A stretch of DNA of 64,000 nt from Scleropages formosus (GCF_900964775.1 NC_041812.1:24269660-24333659), one strand, 5' to 3'. Shown: positions 1-13,700, counted from the stretch's first letter. Translations and numbers: made by a program. The notes: a model not told the origin generated them from the letters alone.

Positions 1-2336
1 GTAAGTAAATGCATGCTGTCCTGCATTCGCAGAAATGTGACGAACGGCGGGCTGGTGCCGGCACTTGTTTTTGGCAGCGGTGCTCGGCAGAGAGCAGCCA
101 TACATCAGCACCACCTGGCACCGAGCGTGATGGCACGGGGGGGTGGGGGCATTGTTTATCGAAAGCACACTCTTATTGAAGTGTTTGTTGTCCTTGCACA
201 GTTTTATGAATATCTGCCATCTGCTTGCCACTCGGCTGCTGTGATTTGTCGGCCTACGGAGCGGGCACGGCAGCACAATAACCACGCGTCCCTGCTGACT
301 GTTCGAGGATCTTGACCTCCTGACTGCATGCAGAAGCCAAGGAACAAAAGCATTAAAGTGACAATGGGGGGGTACCACTGAAGATAATTATGTTACTCTA
401 ACAAAGGTCATCACTGTCAGGGTGTGTCTGTCGAGGAAGCAAAGGCCCTGTGCCAGCATCTCATATCGCGCCACTTCCCCTTGAGAATTTCTGCCACTTC
501 TTACCCAAGGAGCCTGTATCGTTACAATCTCCAGTTTAATTTAATATTTTTGATGGATATACTTTGATGGTTTCTCCAGGCTGCAAAATCTCGTGCTGAG
601 ACTCGCTGCTCACAGCTCCCGTTTAGCTGTTGAAAAATGACTCTATGCGTGCAGCCCCTACTTTCTTTGAGCTCCGAGTTACGGCCGTTTCGTTGGCAGG
701 ATGGACCGGCAAGTCGGCCAAGACGGGAACTCCTGCGCAGCACTGAAAGGATGCCAGTGCATCATTCCTGGGATGTTTATATCACAGCTTTACAGATGTG
801 GAGTACGGCTGAGGCCCGCGGTGAAGAACTTGGCCATGTTCACAATCATCAAAGTTGAGCTTCTTCTTCAGACGTTCAGCGGCTGCTCAACTCAATCACT
901 GCCGACCCATAATATGACATTAAGCTGCTATCACGCATAAAGACACAGGGACACTAGCATACGGCCATACGCACTCCTGCATGCAAACACACAGCAGCAC
1001 TTTGATAAACCCCGCTCAGGTAAGGAGGTTTCCAAACCAAGGTGGATTGACAGCAAGAGTCCTCCATCCAGCAGTTTTTTCCGCCGATGCCTGTTCAGTG
1101 GAGACGTGTGGTCAGGCTCAGGGGATCAGTCGGAGCGGTGTGAGGACGCTGATCTCTGACAGCTTCACCTAGGACCAAAACCCTAAGAACCAACTGGGAA
1201 GCTATAGGGAAATGGATGGGTCTGAATGTGTGAAATCAGGAGACCTGCACAGCTCCCGTAACAACATCACCGTGACATTAACACACACTCTTCATCTTAC
1301 CATGTTCTTCTTAAGCAGCGTGCTTAGGAAACACACTTGAAACACTTTGACAAATGTTTTCAGCCAACAAACTGTTGGTCCCTTTGAAAAGCAAAGACCA
1401 AGATGTTCAGCATCTCACATATGTTTTCTATATCCATTACAAAAACAATGACTGAAGAAGGGAGAAAAATGCATGACGACGTATATTTAGGGGTTCGTCG
1501 GAAGTCCCATCATTAATATGTAAATTTACATAATTAAGATTCAATGTGAACAACAGATGCACGGAAATGAGCCTCTGTACTGCAGTAAAGCCCTGGATTT
1601 GTTCCCAGAGGAGCCACAGAGATCAGAAGTGTCTCAATTCACTCAGGCTGCTACGCCAACTCCGTCTGTCCCCCTGGACACGAGTCACGGTGCCCGGCCA
1701 TCGAGGGGCCACATCGTCCACCTGGTGCACGGAAAGCCGTGATCCCGGAAGGTTCGCTGGTGAGCAGCAGCAAATCGGAAACGCGGCAGAAAGAGGAGCG
1801 AGGAAAAGCCGCTTCGCTCCGTGGCTCAGTGCCCTACAGCACGCGCTCGTGGGAGACTCCCCTCCGTGGCATGTTCCCGTCCACACAGCGCCCACAATGC
1901 TCCGCTGTGCAACGTCCAGCTGTTCGGCGTGGCATCGAGAGCCATCCACAGCCGACCAGCTGCTCTGGCTCCAGCCCTTGGCCAGGCTGCTCCAGCTGAG
2001 AGAGAGGAGCTCTTCTGGCTCCTGTTCCCAATAGCGCCTCCCACTGACTGTCAGCGCTTCTACTGCCAGCAGACACTGTGCAAGGCCATTCGGTCAGCAC
2101 CGGCCCCTTAAAGATCAAACCTACACACACAGGTGGGCCACACCACGTCCTTCACGCCACTGGCTGCACTGCCCAGTCGTCCATCCACTCGCCGCAAGAA
2201 GCTCCCAGCTGCCAGCAGAGTGAACGGCACTGTAGTCGCCACCCTGCCCTCCCCCTCCCCCTCCCCCGGCCGAGGGCTCGTGTGTCCCGGCAGCTCCAGC
2301 TCTTCTGATTCACAAAAGCGAAAGGATTACTGAAAA

Positions 2337-2530
2337 GAGGAGAGAGAGAGAAAGAAAGAGAGAGAAGCCCTGTAATACCATACTCACATCTGGGGCTGCG
2401 GTGCTCACTCTTAAACAGGGTCATCGCAGGGGACGTGAACAAAGGATGAAGCCGACAACAGCAACTGGAACCAGCAGGCGACTGGAATCTACCCTGCGCT
2501 CCCTTTCTGTTTTCTCTCTCTCTCTCGCTC

Positions 2531-2569
<39 letters not shown>

Positions 2570-2573
2570 CTCT
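2337..2573. repeat. GA-rich and (TC)n simple repeats
   Basis: A GA-rich run (about 2,337-2,364) is followed, after unique sequence, by a long slightly interrupted TC-dinucleotide run (about 2,512-2,573). These are ordinary microsatellites. Frames across them translate as serine/leucine repeats and are not genes. Confidence 0.9.
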
Positions 2574-3017
2574 GTCAGCAGCCAGCCGTGAAAGCCAATT
2601 GCTCCCTTACTACTGAATCAGTGACAGTCCTCCAAAAAACTGTACCGGCAGGCCGTACCATTTGTCAGCGTGCAGCGGGTGAGTGAGGCCGACCGGGCCG
2701 TCCCATCTGAACGACGCGCCACCAGGGAGGGGGAGCGGGAGGCACGGCGGACGCAAACAAGTCAGGCGGCTGCTCTATCGCGGTGTCACCTGGAGCTGCT
2801 GCGGGGTTTCCGAGGCACCGCTGATCTCCGTGGCTAAGGCTCTGAGGGTAGGACCAGTCGCAAGCACAGCCCCGGTCAAGATTCGATCTACCCCACCTTC
2901 TCTTACTAAACCACAAGCCAAATTGTTTTTCATGAAGTTATGGAGCTGGTTACTCTTGCACACTTGGCAAGCAAATGTATTTCACTCTTACATCCACACC
3001 AGAAGGCACCGCCAATA

Positions 3018-3203
3018 ACAGCTTGTCCCGAGCGAGGTGGCGGCAAGCCGGAGCCTACCCGGCAATGCGGGGCGCAAAGCTGAAGGGGGTCACACCCCGG
3101 ATGGGATGCCAGTCCACCGCGAGGCACCCCAAGCAGGACTCGCACCCCAGACCTGCCACGCAGAGAACACTGGCCAAACTCATTGCACCACCATGCCCTC
3201 ACG
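3018..3203 (-). repeat. SINE-A copy (tRNA-headed), reverse
   Basis: Read on the minus strand this matches the SINE-A copies near 8.8, 25.7 and 30.3 kb: a head with pol III box A- and box B-like blocks, a GC-rich body, and an end near a GGGACAAGC-type block. It is diverged and so probably fairly old. Confidence 0.8.
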
Positions 3204-6078
3204 CCAGAAGTTCTTTCTGCAAACATGTGTTTCACCAAAGTGTCTCACTTCCTGCTGCTAGAAAAATGAATATTTCCCCTACACAATAAATTAAACAATT
3301 TCAAGCACTGTGAAACTCTCTGGCCTTCTGTCCTTGTGCTCCATCACACGTGCCGATGTATTTGCACGTTCTCGCATTTCCTTTCCTTTGTGTGTGTGCG
3401 TGCGCGCTGTTCTGACGCGGCACTCTCCTCTTGTTAATTAATAAAAAAAAAAAACGTGCTCAACAGGACCATGTGGCAAATAAGAAGCAGTGACCCATTC
3501 CATGGGTACGTGCTGTACAGGATCACACGGAACAGTGGATGGCGGAGAAGAGCCTTTTCTCTGGAGGCTGGGAATAAGTGGAGTCGAGCAGCCGAGCAGC
3601 CCGTGGGCCTGTAAAGCTCGGCGCTCGAGACAAACACATTAGCCTTAATCACCGCGAAGATGACACACCTGCACGGAGAGAAATGAGCTCCTCTTTTGTG
3701 CAGAGAGGAACATTAATTAAGGTTTATCTCGAGCCACAGCAGCACTAATGAAATGGGGGAGGAGAGCCACCGTCGCCCCGTCCATCGTCACCGGCTCACT
3801 CAATCTCACATCCGTGCACTTATGCTACCCTTAATCAAAGTCTTCACAATCTTTTGTAGCCACCAGGAAATTGGAAGAGGACCTAGCATGAGTCATATGG
3901 CAGATCGTACGATCGGCTCTGAAGCATCACTGCAGAGGATGAGGAGTTCAAAGGAGGAGCGCGAAGGACCTCAAAGCTCCATCTCGCCAGCAAGCCGTGC
4001 GAACGGGAGGCGCGCAGATCCGGCACCCGGGCCTCGTCTCGGTCAGTCCATGCAACGCCCAATAAGAATTTGGGAACCGAAAGTGCGCTAAGCAACCTGT
4101 TCGGACCACAGATGACGTAACGTCGCTTGAGCTCATACGTGTAATGAATTCCCCGGGTCACAGGCATGTTGCCTTCTTTAAACAATGTGACCCAACGGAT
4201 GTTTGAGAAGCACCGCCAGCTCTGTCTCAGCTCAGCGTGAAGTATCTCCACCCCGCTTTGGGCTCCCGCAGCGGAAGGTTCTGAAACTGAACTCACCGAG
4301 GACTGTAATTCAGCAATTAATTTAATTAAGAGCTCGTCCTCCGGGCTCGGGGCTGATGACCGGGCGCCAAAGATAACTTTTAAGTTTCCTCTGCTTTGCG
4401 AAGCAAATTGGATGCCATACTCTGCGCAAAAGGGCAGAAAGGGAGCAGCACATTTTCATCTGTGCCGTACACGTTCGGGTTTATTTGTGAGGTCCAGTTT
4501 AGTTTTATTACAACAGGGTGTAGGTTCACCGGTGGGACGCCATCCCTCCGCTCGCTCCGGTACCAAAGCAACGTAACAGGCTGAAACCTGTCTGCCGGAT
4601 TCATCTACGGCTTTTACGGGGCAATCATACTCCGTAATTACCTCGAGCCAGAAACGAAACAAGAAAAATAGACGCCTACAAATATGAGGGGGAAAAAAAA
4701 CAAGATAAATAGATAGTTACGCAAAAGCTACACCTTTACAAAAGACGCTTTCTAGCATTTTGAGAGGAGAAACATTATTTAATATAAAATTGTATATGAA
4801 AAAAATCAATAAAGACATGTGCTAAAGATGTTTTTGTTACAGAGATGTGTTTTATTATGACAAATCCATATTATAAGGTATTTTCCTTCAATCTGCTGAG
4901 GAGTCATGCTGAGCCATGTTGTTCACTGCCTGTGAGCAGGATTGGCACCGGTTCGCTTCCTTCTGCTGGGAGAGGGCGGCAAAGAGGCGGCGATCGGCCG
5001 CTGGACCCTGCAGCGCGTGGTCCCGGTACATCCGTCGATCGGCTCCCGGCGGACAGCGTTGCGGGTCTCGACATCCCTCCTACCGAATTGCGGTCGAGTA
5101 CGAGGAGGAGCGAACGACCGGTGCCGTCGACCCCGAGGCCGACCCGGGGCTGCTCTGTGACAAGCCGAGGGCTTTTAAACCGTGTAACCAAAGACATGAA
5201 CAAATGAATGCGGAAAGTTGACTGCAAATTTTTCCTCTGTAAATTGAGCAGAAAGCAATTTTGCTCTGATTATAGCCTGCAATTCGGCGGACATATTATT
5301 TCAGTTTCACCTGAAAAGAGCAGTCAAAACATTTGTGATACTGGGGAAATGTTTATGAACGAACAAACCCCAACTACCCTGCATCGTATAATTAGTCTCG
5401 CCTTGCAGTGACCTGGATCTTCGGTACAGAGTCGTTTCCAGTACAGGCGCGTTTCCAAGGACCCAATTAGACTTCACGGCAGCGTCAAAGAGACGCGAGA
5501 TGTTCGGCTGAAATCTCGTCTACATCTGCAAGGGAGAGAATGCAGGCGACCGACTGCACAGAGAGGTAGCGGTGGCTCCGGGGTAAAGATAGACACTGGA
5601 GTAGCCGGTAGGGGACAGTCTCATGGTCTGTCTGAACCCCTCTGGATGATCACATCACACACTAATGTTACGCTCTGACCTGATCCTTGGGCGAGAAACA
5701 ATGCTGTATGCCGCCAAGAGACTAACATGGTAGTTCTGTCTCCGCTGGACAACCCTCGTGACTCTCAGCCTTAGGCGTACCTTCTAAAGAGGTTAATAAA
5801 GCCATTTCCAGTCTGGATAGCTGACAGGGCACAGTTGGGAATCCACGGCCTTCAAAGCGCTCCATTTCTCATATTATAATCCCTAACGCAGGCTCTCGGT
5901 CCGAAAAGGCTGAGTGCTATGGAATTTTTTCCGAAAAGGGACGAAGAGGGCGGGTGGAAACTCTTCCACGCCGGTCAGACCGTGAGGGTGGCAGGACTCC
6001 ACCTGAACATCCCGCTATCCCTCAGTGACGGCACTTCCTCCTTTGTCGAGCAAATTGCACACTTATGAGAAAGCACAG

Positions 6079-6442
6079 ATGGAAGAACCTCCATCCATCC
6101 ATCTTCCTCCGCTTTTATCCGGGGCCGGGTCGCGGGGGCAGCAGTCCGAGCAGAGTACTCCAGACCTCCCTCTCCCCGCACACCTCCTCTAGTTCCTCTG
6201 GGGGAACCCCAAGGCGTTCCCAGGCCAGCCGGGAGACATAGTCTCTCCAACGTGTCCTGGGTCTGCCCCGAGGCCTCCTCCCAGTGGGACAAGCCCGGAG
6301 CACCTCCCCAGGGAGGCGTCCAGGAGGCATCCGGAACAGATGCCCGAGCCACCTCAACTGGCTCCTCTCGATGCGGAGGAGCAGCGGCTCTACTCCGAGC
6401 TCCTCCCGGGTGACTGAGCTCCTCACCCTAATGGAAGAACCT
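6079..6442 (-). mobile_element. 5'-truncated Rex3 (RTE-clade LINE) insertion with target-site duplication
   Basis: Read on the minus strand, positions 6,430 down to 6,091 encode the C-terminal end of an RTE/Rex3-type reverse transcriptase, with residues such as IERSQLRWLGHLFRM and the motif RGRPRTRWRDYV. The element ends in GATG repeats at 6,091-6,103, as is typical of Rex3. The 12-base direct repeat atggaagaacct lies at 6,079-6,090 and 6,431-6,442 and is the target-site duplication. Only about 340 bp remain, so it was dead on arrival through 5' truncation. The perfect duplication points to a fairly recent insertion. Confidence 0.88.
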
Positions 6443-8790
6443 GTCCCAGTAAAACAGGGTCAAGCCGGGTCAATGTAAAGACAAATTCCCGAGAGTTGTG
6501 GGATTTGCAATTTAATAAACAGAGTAAAGGTTCTTTGAAATGCAAATGCGTGCAAGACAAATAACAGCACGTGATGCTTAAATGAAGCTCTTAATCCGGT
6601 AAGTGAGATCCCAAAAAACGAGGGGCGAATACATCAGGCTGAGTATACTGTGGAGCGATGTACATTTCACCGTTTAAACATTTCCAGACAGCAATGAGAG
6701 AAAAACAAAAATAACATTTAAAAACAGAGACAGGGTCTTGATTTGCCAGCTTACTAAAGAGTGAATATATTCCCTTCTCCTGGCAGCAGAAATGATCTCT
6801 CTGCATTAAATTCTCTGTTCTGTAAAAGTGGTCACTAATTAACTAGGGAGAACCATAACCCTCTAAAATAATAACTGGAAAAATTGTTTTCCAGTGTGAG
6901 TGGAATAGATTTGGCACCTTTTAAGTGCAATTTGCATCCGCCATTACAAACTAATGCAAAATAATTCAGACGTTCCCTCCCTGCAATACAATTTTAGTCT
7001 CAAAAGAATCCGAGATATGCACATGCATAAAAACGCATTAGCTTTATAGATCCACATTTAGAACATTTGGCAGGGAGAAATGTACCCGAGCAAATATGAA
7101 TTCCAACAAAGCGAGTCATCTTTTCTTAAATCGGCACGAACTACAAATTTACATTCCCGCTAACATTTCGTCTAAGTTCAGATGTAATGCACACAAACGT
7201 GAAACACACGCTCGCACACACAAATTATCCACAAAGGGATTATTCCACCTTGACTTTTTAATATGCTCTCAATATCTGAACAGCAGCTACAGTAACATCT
7301 GTGAACTATTTGCATGGGGTCGAAGTAGCTTCCTTTGGGTTTTGCTGTATGAATTTGTATGAAACTGTATATGCACTGTGCTTGCTAGCCAGTTGCTGAA
7401 CCATCCCTTTCGCGTAGCAGCTCCGTGCAGTGCTTTTCCGCTTCCCCAGCTCCAAAAAGAACACTTATTGCCATTATAGCTTTTTACTCAAAGTGAAACG
7501 GCGCACGAGCTCCCATGTGGCTCAAAATTTAAGGATCGTTCCTTGCATGGAGGCTAAGCCACGCAGCCCAGACTGCAGTGCAAACGTGAGATGAAGCTGG
7601 GAGAGCGTGGCTCTTCTGCGCTGGGAAAAGTGGAAAATGGCCACAGATGTTCTCCAGTATGACGACTTGTAGGCAGCGGAGATGATCTTGTCGCCTCTCA
7701 CCGGAGCAGGGGAATTTCTCCCACAAGGTGTCAATTAACTGAGCATGAAAAATGCAGAGTTGCTGGGGTGACAAAGAGAGGAGCCCATGACAGCTGTCTT
7801 CTTCTGCTGCCAGACCTGGGACCCTCTGGGTTTGCAGTAAGGATCGGGGAATTCCTCAGCGAATACAACTAATGATGAGCGTGCCGGTGCCAGCGGAGCC
7901 GCGCTCTGCGAGGGAAGATGATCCGGTGCAGCTTGAACAGGCATCACCGGAGAAGCCGAAGAGCAGCTCCGTAGAAAGGAGTAGAGGGGAAGGAGAGGAG
8001 CAGTCCTAACTAACCACAACACTTCCTCGGTGCTCTGTCCCAAGTCCAACTGCACTGATCCTTCCTGAGGGTCGTGCCGGGGATGACAGAGGGGGCCTGG
8101 CAGCCGTAGCAAGGGTACAAGAAGTGTGCAGGACATTTTCCCCATCATACCACTATACAGTGGGACCCCTGGTTCATTTATAGGCATGTGGTGCCACACA
8201 GAACCTGCACACTGCAGTATTACTAGAGCAAATTCAAGTGACTGACGAAGATGCGAATGTGAACAGTACGTTCAGGAGAAGAAAGAGATGTTTTAAATGT
8301 TTGCGCCTTGTTAATCCCTCGAATGCTACTCGCATGGAGTCTAGTTAGGAAACAACAAGTCAAAACTGATTGTAACGTGTTTTTCGAAACTGGTGAGGAC
8401 AGCTTAAGAACCAGCGCCAATCCTCACGGAGAACAATCCGGAACAGCCTGTGGCTCATGTTCTTCTCTAAGCTACACATGTGTCTTTGTTGCTTCCCTAG
8501 CAACAAGCATAGCAACAACTGTCAGGCGAAATAACTGTTGTGTCATCCAAATTTCTGGTGGAGCTACGGAGCTATTTATGGTTAAAATTTGCAGATCAAT
8601 CCATGATCATATGCGCAATAAATATTAATCTAGTGTTCATATAAACATAGAAGAGTTCACATATTATTAAGATACAGACTTGCCCTAAAGAGTGAATTGC
8701 AGGGTAACTCATAATGCCATGAGGTTCGCTCTGAAGAACAGACTAGACCTGAGGACTGATGAATTCTGTGTCTCTGTAACTGTGTAACAG
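6443..8790. other. Non-coding stretch, AT-rich
   Basis: No gene is visible. About 6,480-7,450 is AT-rich and unique-looking, with ATTA-type homeodomain cores and ATTTGCAT-like octamer fragments, a texture often seen in conserved non-coding elements. Conservation cannot be judged from one sequence. Confidence 0.5.
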
Positions 8791-8980
8791 GGGGGCGCAG
8801 TGGTGCAGTGGGTTGGACCGGGTCCTGCTCTCCGGTGGGTCTGGGTTTGAGTCCCACTTGGGGGTGCCTTGCGACAGACTGGCATCCTGTCCTGGGTGTG
8901 TCCCCTCTCCCTCCGGCCGTACGCCCCGTGTTGCCGGGTTAGGCTCCGGCTCCCTATGGGACAAGCTGTTCAGATAATGT
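8791..8980 (+). repeat. SINE-A copy, forward
   Basis: A near full-length copy. It starts with GGGGGCGCAGTGGTGCAGTG (box A-like), has the box B-like GGGTTTGAGTCCC about 50 bases on, then the shared GC-rich body and the GGGACAAGC end. It matches the copies near 3.0, 18.1, 19.3, 25.7, 30.3 and 58.3 kb. Confidence 0.85.
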
Positions 8981-9149
8981 GTAACTGTATAATAATGCTA
9001 CGCATAAGAGCTGGCAGAAAACTCCTGCGAACGCCCCCGTTGAACAATCCAGCTTGACAATCTCAAGTTAAACTTTCAGCCGGCGCACCAGTTAAAGCAA
9101 GTTCTGGAAAACCAGCTGGTATGCTGTTGGACCATTACCTAATCGCATA

Positions 9150-9365
9150 CTTACATTTATTCATCTACCTGGTGCTTTTCTCTAAAACAATTTATGATGT
9201 TACATTACCTACAGTTATTCACCCCTTTGTAAAGCTGGGTTATTTTACTGGAGCAATTTAAGGTAAGTACCTCACTCAAGGGTACTACAGCCAAGGAGGG
9301 GGGGGGGGGGGATTTGAACCAGCTGTCCCGCACACACCCACGAGCCGGTCCTATCAGCTAAAGAT
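9150..9365 (-). repeat. SINE-C copy with L2/CR1-like tail, reverse
   Basis: On the minus strand this copy has a tRNA-like head, the phrase CTTGAGTGAGGTACTTACC, then AATTGCTCC, and an end resembling the shared tail (GGAGAAAAGC, ATGAATAAATGTAA). It is interrupted by a run of 14 G at 9,298-9,311. Confidence 0.75.
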
Positions 9366-10232
9366 GGTATGATGACTAAACAGCCCGTCTCCAACAAACT
9401 GACTAAGCTGGTAAACCAGCGTACTGATGACTTCATGAACATAAACAAGCCGGACAGCAAAATGTTTCCAATAGCACACGGCCGAGCGACCCATCTGAGA
9501 AAGCTGGCTACGACCGGCTCCGTGGACCTGTGAACCGAATCAACTCGTCGGCAGCGTGAAGAGCTCAGAAAGCGCTGGCCAGGTCGGGCCACGCCGACCC
9601 CGTGCTGCTCTTGGCTGCGTTTGCATTTGGACAGGGAGACGCTCGAGAAGTCTCCCCAGGTCGCCATCACCCTCTTCTTGCGCTGCCGCCGCTCTCGGTT
9701 TCCCGCGCCAAAGAGCGGCCCCATCACGTCGCCTTTGAAGTTAATGCGTCCGACTTCACACTGCTGACAAGTAATAAGTAGCTAGCAAGACGATTTTATT
9801 TTAATTACAGCTGTCAAATGTAATTAAGATATGACACTCTTGACATGCCTTTTTACTCTTGGTTTCTTTATTTATTTACCCCTCCTTTTTCGCTGTCACC
9901 CACTTTAAAATACTGCAGAAAGGATGTGCATGGTGGGGACCCTTGTTTTTCACGGGGAGGAAAGAAGCTTGTTAATTCGTGGCAGAGTGATGGGTCACAG
10001 CTCATGATAAAGAGCTGGCTGTGGAGGACCTGCTCTTACCTTGACACCCGTCAGCCCCGCCTCCCTCATAGCGCTCCGTCGGCAGGGTCTATAACCTACG
10101 GCGCATCCGCAACCTCAGAGGAAACGTGTCACGGCGATTAACGTGTCACATGGCAGTGATTTTCAGAGCAGGTCAATAAAGACTGCCGGAAACAGGATCA
10201 CTCTGGAGTTCTCCCAGTTTAGAGCCGGATTT

Positions 10233-10300
10233 AGATTTTTACATTTTTACCCATTTAGCTAACGCTTTTCTCCAAAAGTGACTTGCAATGCTACAATTTT
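10233..10300 (-). repeat. SINE/LINE tail fragment, reverse
   Basis: A short fragment of the shared 3' tail (on the minus strand GGAGAAAAGCGTTAGC then AAATG). It has no head. Confidence 0.6.
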
Positions 10301-10629
10301 GATTTTTATAATTTGATTGTAGATTAAATCACCGAATGCGTATGTCCCATTTGAGGTTCCGGCCTGTTCCTCCCCTTCTCTACTCCTCCCTTAGTTTCAC
10401 TGCAGCCTTTTCCTTTCTCTGTGGCTCCTCACATTCTATTAGTTGTTTAGAGCAATTATTTTATTACTTTGTCCTTCTCTGTTTAGCGAGCAGACACACC
10501 CAGCAAGGCGGTAAGTATGGTAAACGCACTAGACAATAACGTGGCCTTCGTGGTGGTCAGGCACGTCGGACCCAAGAAGGTATACGTAATTCCACATCCT
10601 CCACAAAGCAGAAGCACGACATTCACACT

Positions 10630-10797
10630 GATTCATTTAGCGGCTGCTTTTCTCCAAAACGACTTACAGTTTAAGCTACTTGCACCGATTTAAGGTAAGT
10701 ACCTTGCTCAAGGATAATACAGGTGGAAATGGGGATCAAACCTGTGACCTTTAGCTCCATAGGCAGCAGCTCTGACCACTACACTACCAGCTGTAGA
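10630..10797 (-). repeat. SINE-C copy, reverse
   Basis: Same family as the copies near 31.9 and 46.5 kb. On the minus strand the head reads AGCTGGTAGTGTAGTGGTCA, followed by a box B-like block, CTTGAGCAAGGTACTTACC, and the shared tail with GGAGAAAAGC. Confidence 0.8.
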
Positions 10798-13700
10798 ACA
10801 ACAGAAGTGTACCACACTCTCTATTGTCTTCCAGCACAGAGCTGTTTTCTCATAAGACCTTATCGAATTCTATCTCGCATCCAGAGACAAGGCGAGGAGC
10901 CACAGATGAAGGAAGAGGCTGCAGTAAAAGGAAGGGAGGGGAAAGGAACGGGGCAGAAAATCAAATGGGGCAAACGCATTTGCCGATTTAATCTAAAATT
11001 AAAATATTTTTAAAAAATCGAGCATTAACACATCAGCGTTCACGTCAGTCAATTTCCGCAAAAATCGAGTCAATACTTCCCACTGCCTCATCCTCTTTAT
11101 GCCGTACAGGTGGGCATTTCAACTATTCGGCAGTTTCCTGTTGCATGGCCGACATTAATAGCCTTCAGATGCTGTAAAAATATCCCATGGGGTGAAATCC
11201 TGGGGCTAGAGACAGACAGACTGAGAGCATTTCAATTCCCACAGAGCAACACGGATCGTTCTAGAAAGCTCCGTCTTAACACGAGTTTCTCTTTTATATT
11301 ATTTTGCGCCACCATCGCTATACGGCTTACAGTTTCTTCCCCCGGCTGAACATTTACCGCAGTACTCCTGTGAGAACGCAGCATCGGTCGCCGATATTTC
11401 CCATGCAGGTTATAATGGATAAAATTTTAACTAGACTTCAGGTCAGGATGCTCCGTTTCTGCCCATAACTGCTGTTCATTTGTTCCTCCGTAGGTCAACT
11501 CACTTGGCTCACGTGCTCGGGGTCGCGACCTTTGCCGAATTTCCATCCCGCGGAGGAACCGAGTTCGTTCATACGCTCCTTCGCGGCACATTTCCAGGCG
11601 ACTCCATACTCCCCGACACGCAACAGCGAGCTCGCTCTCGGCTCCTCCGTCAAACCGAACCGCCCTTGCTAGACGCCGGAGCGATGCTGTACAGCACCCG
11701 CACGGTTTTATGTGCCACTAAATATAAGTAAGAGACCGTAACAAGCGAGAGCTGCGGAAAAATAACAACGGGCTTCAATACGGTTTGTAATTGCTTCTGT
11801 TGCCGCAGGGCTTCGCTCAGCATGGTTTTTCTAAATTAATCCGGACCTTATTGCTCTTCGTCGTGTCACGCTGAATATTTAATGCGAAGCACTTAGGCCC
11901 TTGTCTGAGCATGCGCTGAAAAAGAGCTGTGCGTCGTATCGATCGCAAGGTACGAACCTTAATCTGAAATGTAATTATAGCCCCTGCGGCCGCAAAGGCG
12001 TCTTAGTACATAACTAAAAGATGGGAGAAAGATTACCGTAATGGATCGAGTCATTGAGTTGCTGTCCTGAGCTGAATAAGCTTAATAGCATTAAAACGCA
12101 CTCGAACTTAAATGTTTCGGTGCGGATGGAATGAAATCAAATCGGGATTTGTTAGAAGAAAAGGAGGAAATGATCGCTCTTGACGGGTTGCGGTCAAACT
12201 GTGATTTTTTTTAAAGCAGGACAATGAAGGCAGGGAACTGCCGTGTGTGTGTGCGCGTCGGTAAGGACACCTGAGAGTATCTGCTTATGAAAGGAACTGG
12301 CTCTATGAATAACCTTAGGCCAGACTCTCCCGCGGTGTGCTGCGGAACACACTTTAATTGGTTTGCGCCCTCCTCTCCGCGCCCGAAGCGAGCCGTTCGG
12401 AACACGTTTGTTCGCAGACGGCCGTAATTGTCGTTCGCGGCCCCGCAGCTGTCAGCTGGGAAATTGTACTCCTCCGTGTGATACTATGCAGCCTCCGTGT
12501 CCAGTACTAGCGGAAAATATTGCCTCCATTAGCATGACAATAGTAGCTAATTCCGCCGTGACCGCTGCCAGGATCCCCAATTTAGCATCATCCTCTCACG
12601 GCGGCGTCACGGAAGGGGAGCGCACGGCCACAATCGCCGGCTTTGTCCGCATTCTGACGCGGGACTTCCGGTAACCGTGGAGACGCCACACAAACATGTT
12701 TACTGCGGCTGAGAAAACATCACGTTGACTCTCGGTTGACGGGACACACTCTGACATTAAATTAAATAACGAGTAATGAAACACATTTTTAACGATCGGC
12801 TGCAGCGCTTCAAAGTTTAAAAAGACACGTAATCTAGCGCAAACGTCGTCTTCATATCTAGTTTTCTGGATTTACTGTCCCTCTGGAGACATGCTCCACG
12901 CAAATGTCCCCACGGGAAGGAAGGACACCAGCACTGAGCCAGTAACTTGCTGAAAGGTGAAAATCCACTGATAAGCAGATGCGGTTAAACAAGAGTCACG
13001 GAGCAGGTCGGCGGAAGGTCTGACCGGTGGCCGCCGCGGCCGCTCGATGTCACAAAGTCCATCCTCGCGGGAGGAGAGGCTCCCGAGAACAGGCACAGAA
13101 AGCACACGTTTTCACGCGAACAACAGGTTTTTCCGGGCCGCGACAGACCGAAACACCGATCGACACCATTCCCGTAACATCCGACCACAGCCAACCGTAA
13201 AGAAAATAAAAAGAAAACAAATAATAACAGAAGATCAAAGCGCCGGGCCTCCGGACCTGCGAACGTAAACGCGGGATAAAAAATCACCGGCAGCTTTCAT
13301 TATTTTCGTTGGACGTCGTGACACGAGGGCGTTCAGCAAAGTGCTCAACCTAAATTGAACGGTATCGTATAAATCTCAGAGTAAACAATTACCCTCGAAC
13401 ACAAAGAAGCATATATAATGTGTGGAGGAATACTGATCAATGGATGCACCGAAATAATAAAGTGAATGCGCTTCTGAATACTGAATACTGAGTGCCTTTT
13501 ATGCCAACCCCCTTTGTGGGGCGAGGGGTGGGGGGGGGACTTCAAACTGCATGGCTGTAATAGCCTGATAAATGCATCCCACTTTTATGAGGTGTGACAA
13601 CATCTGCTTATTGCTTCGCGTGGAATAAATTGGGCCGTGCGGCTGCAGCCGACGGAGCGAACGGAAACGTAAGAGGAGAGCGGACAGATGGAAAGGCTGC

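Larger units (their letters stand above)
1..6078. other. Non-coding stretch, left edge
   Basis: I see no supportable exon here. The open frames are short, start at arbitrary codons and match no family I know. The stretch holds purine- and pyrimidine-rich simple repeats near 2.3-2.6 kb and one reverse SINE-A copy near 3.0-3.2 kb. GC- and CpG-rich pieces (about 1,560-2,320 and 4,930-5,160) alternate with AT-rich pieces. It may be intergenic or part of a long intron of a gene lying to the left; the sequence alone does not decide. Confidence 0.6.

Noticed and set aside
1-6. The window opens with GTAAGT, a perfect splice-donor consensus
   Set aside because: No exon is visible on its left inside the window and the hexamer is common by chance; an intron start cannot be claimed.
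2401-2616. Serine/leucine repeat protein frame
   Set aside because: It is a TC microsatellite read in frame.
8791-8870. tRNA-like box A and box B blocks, possible tRNA genes
   Set aside because: They are the heads of SINE copies, followed by SINE bodies; cloverleaf pairing of a true tRNA is not evident.
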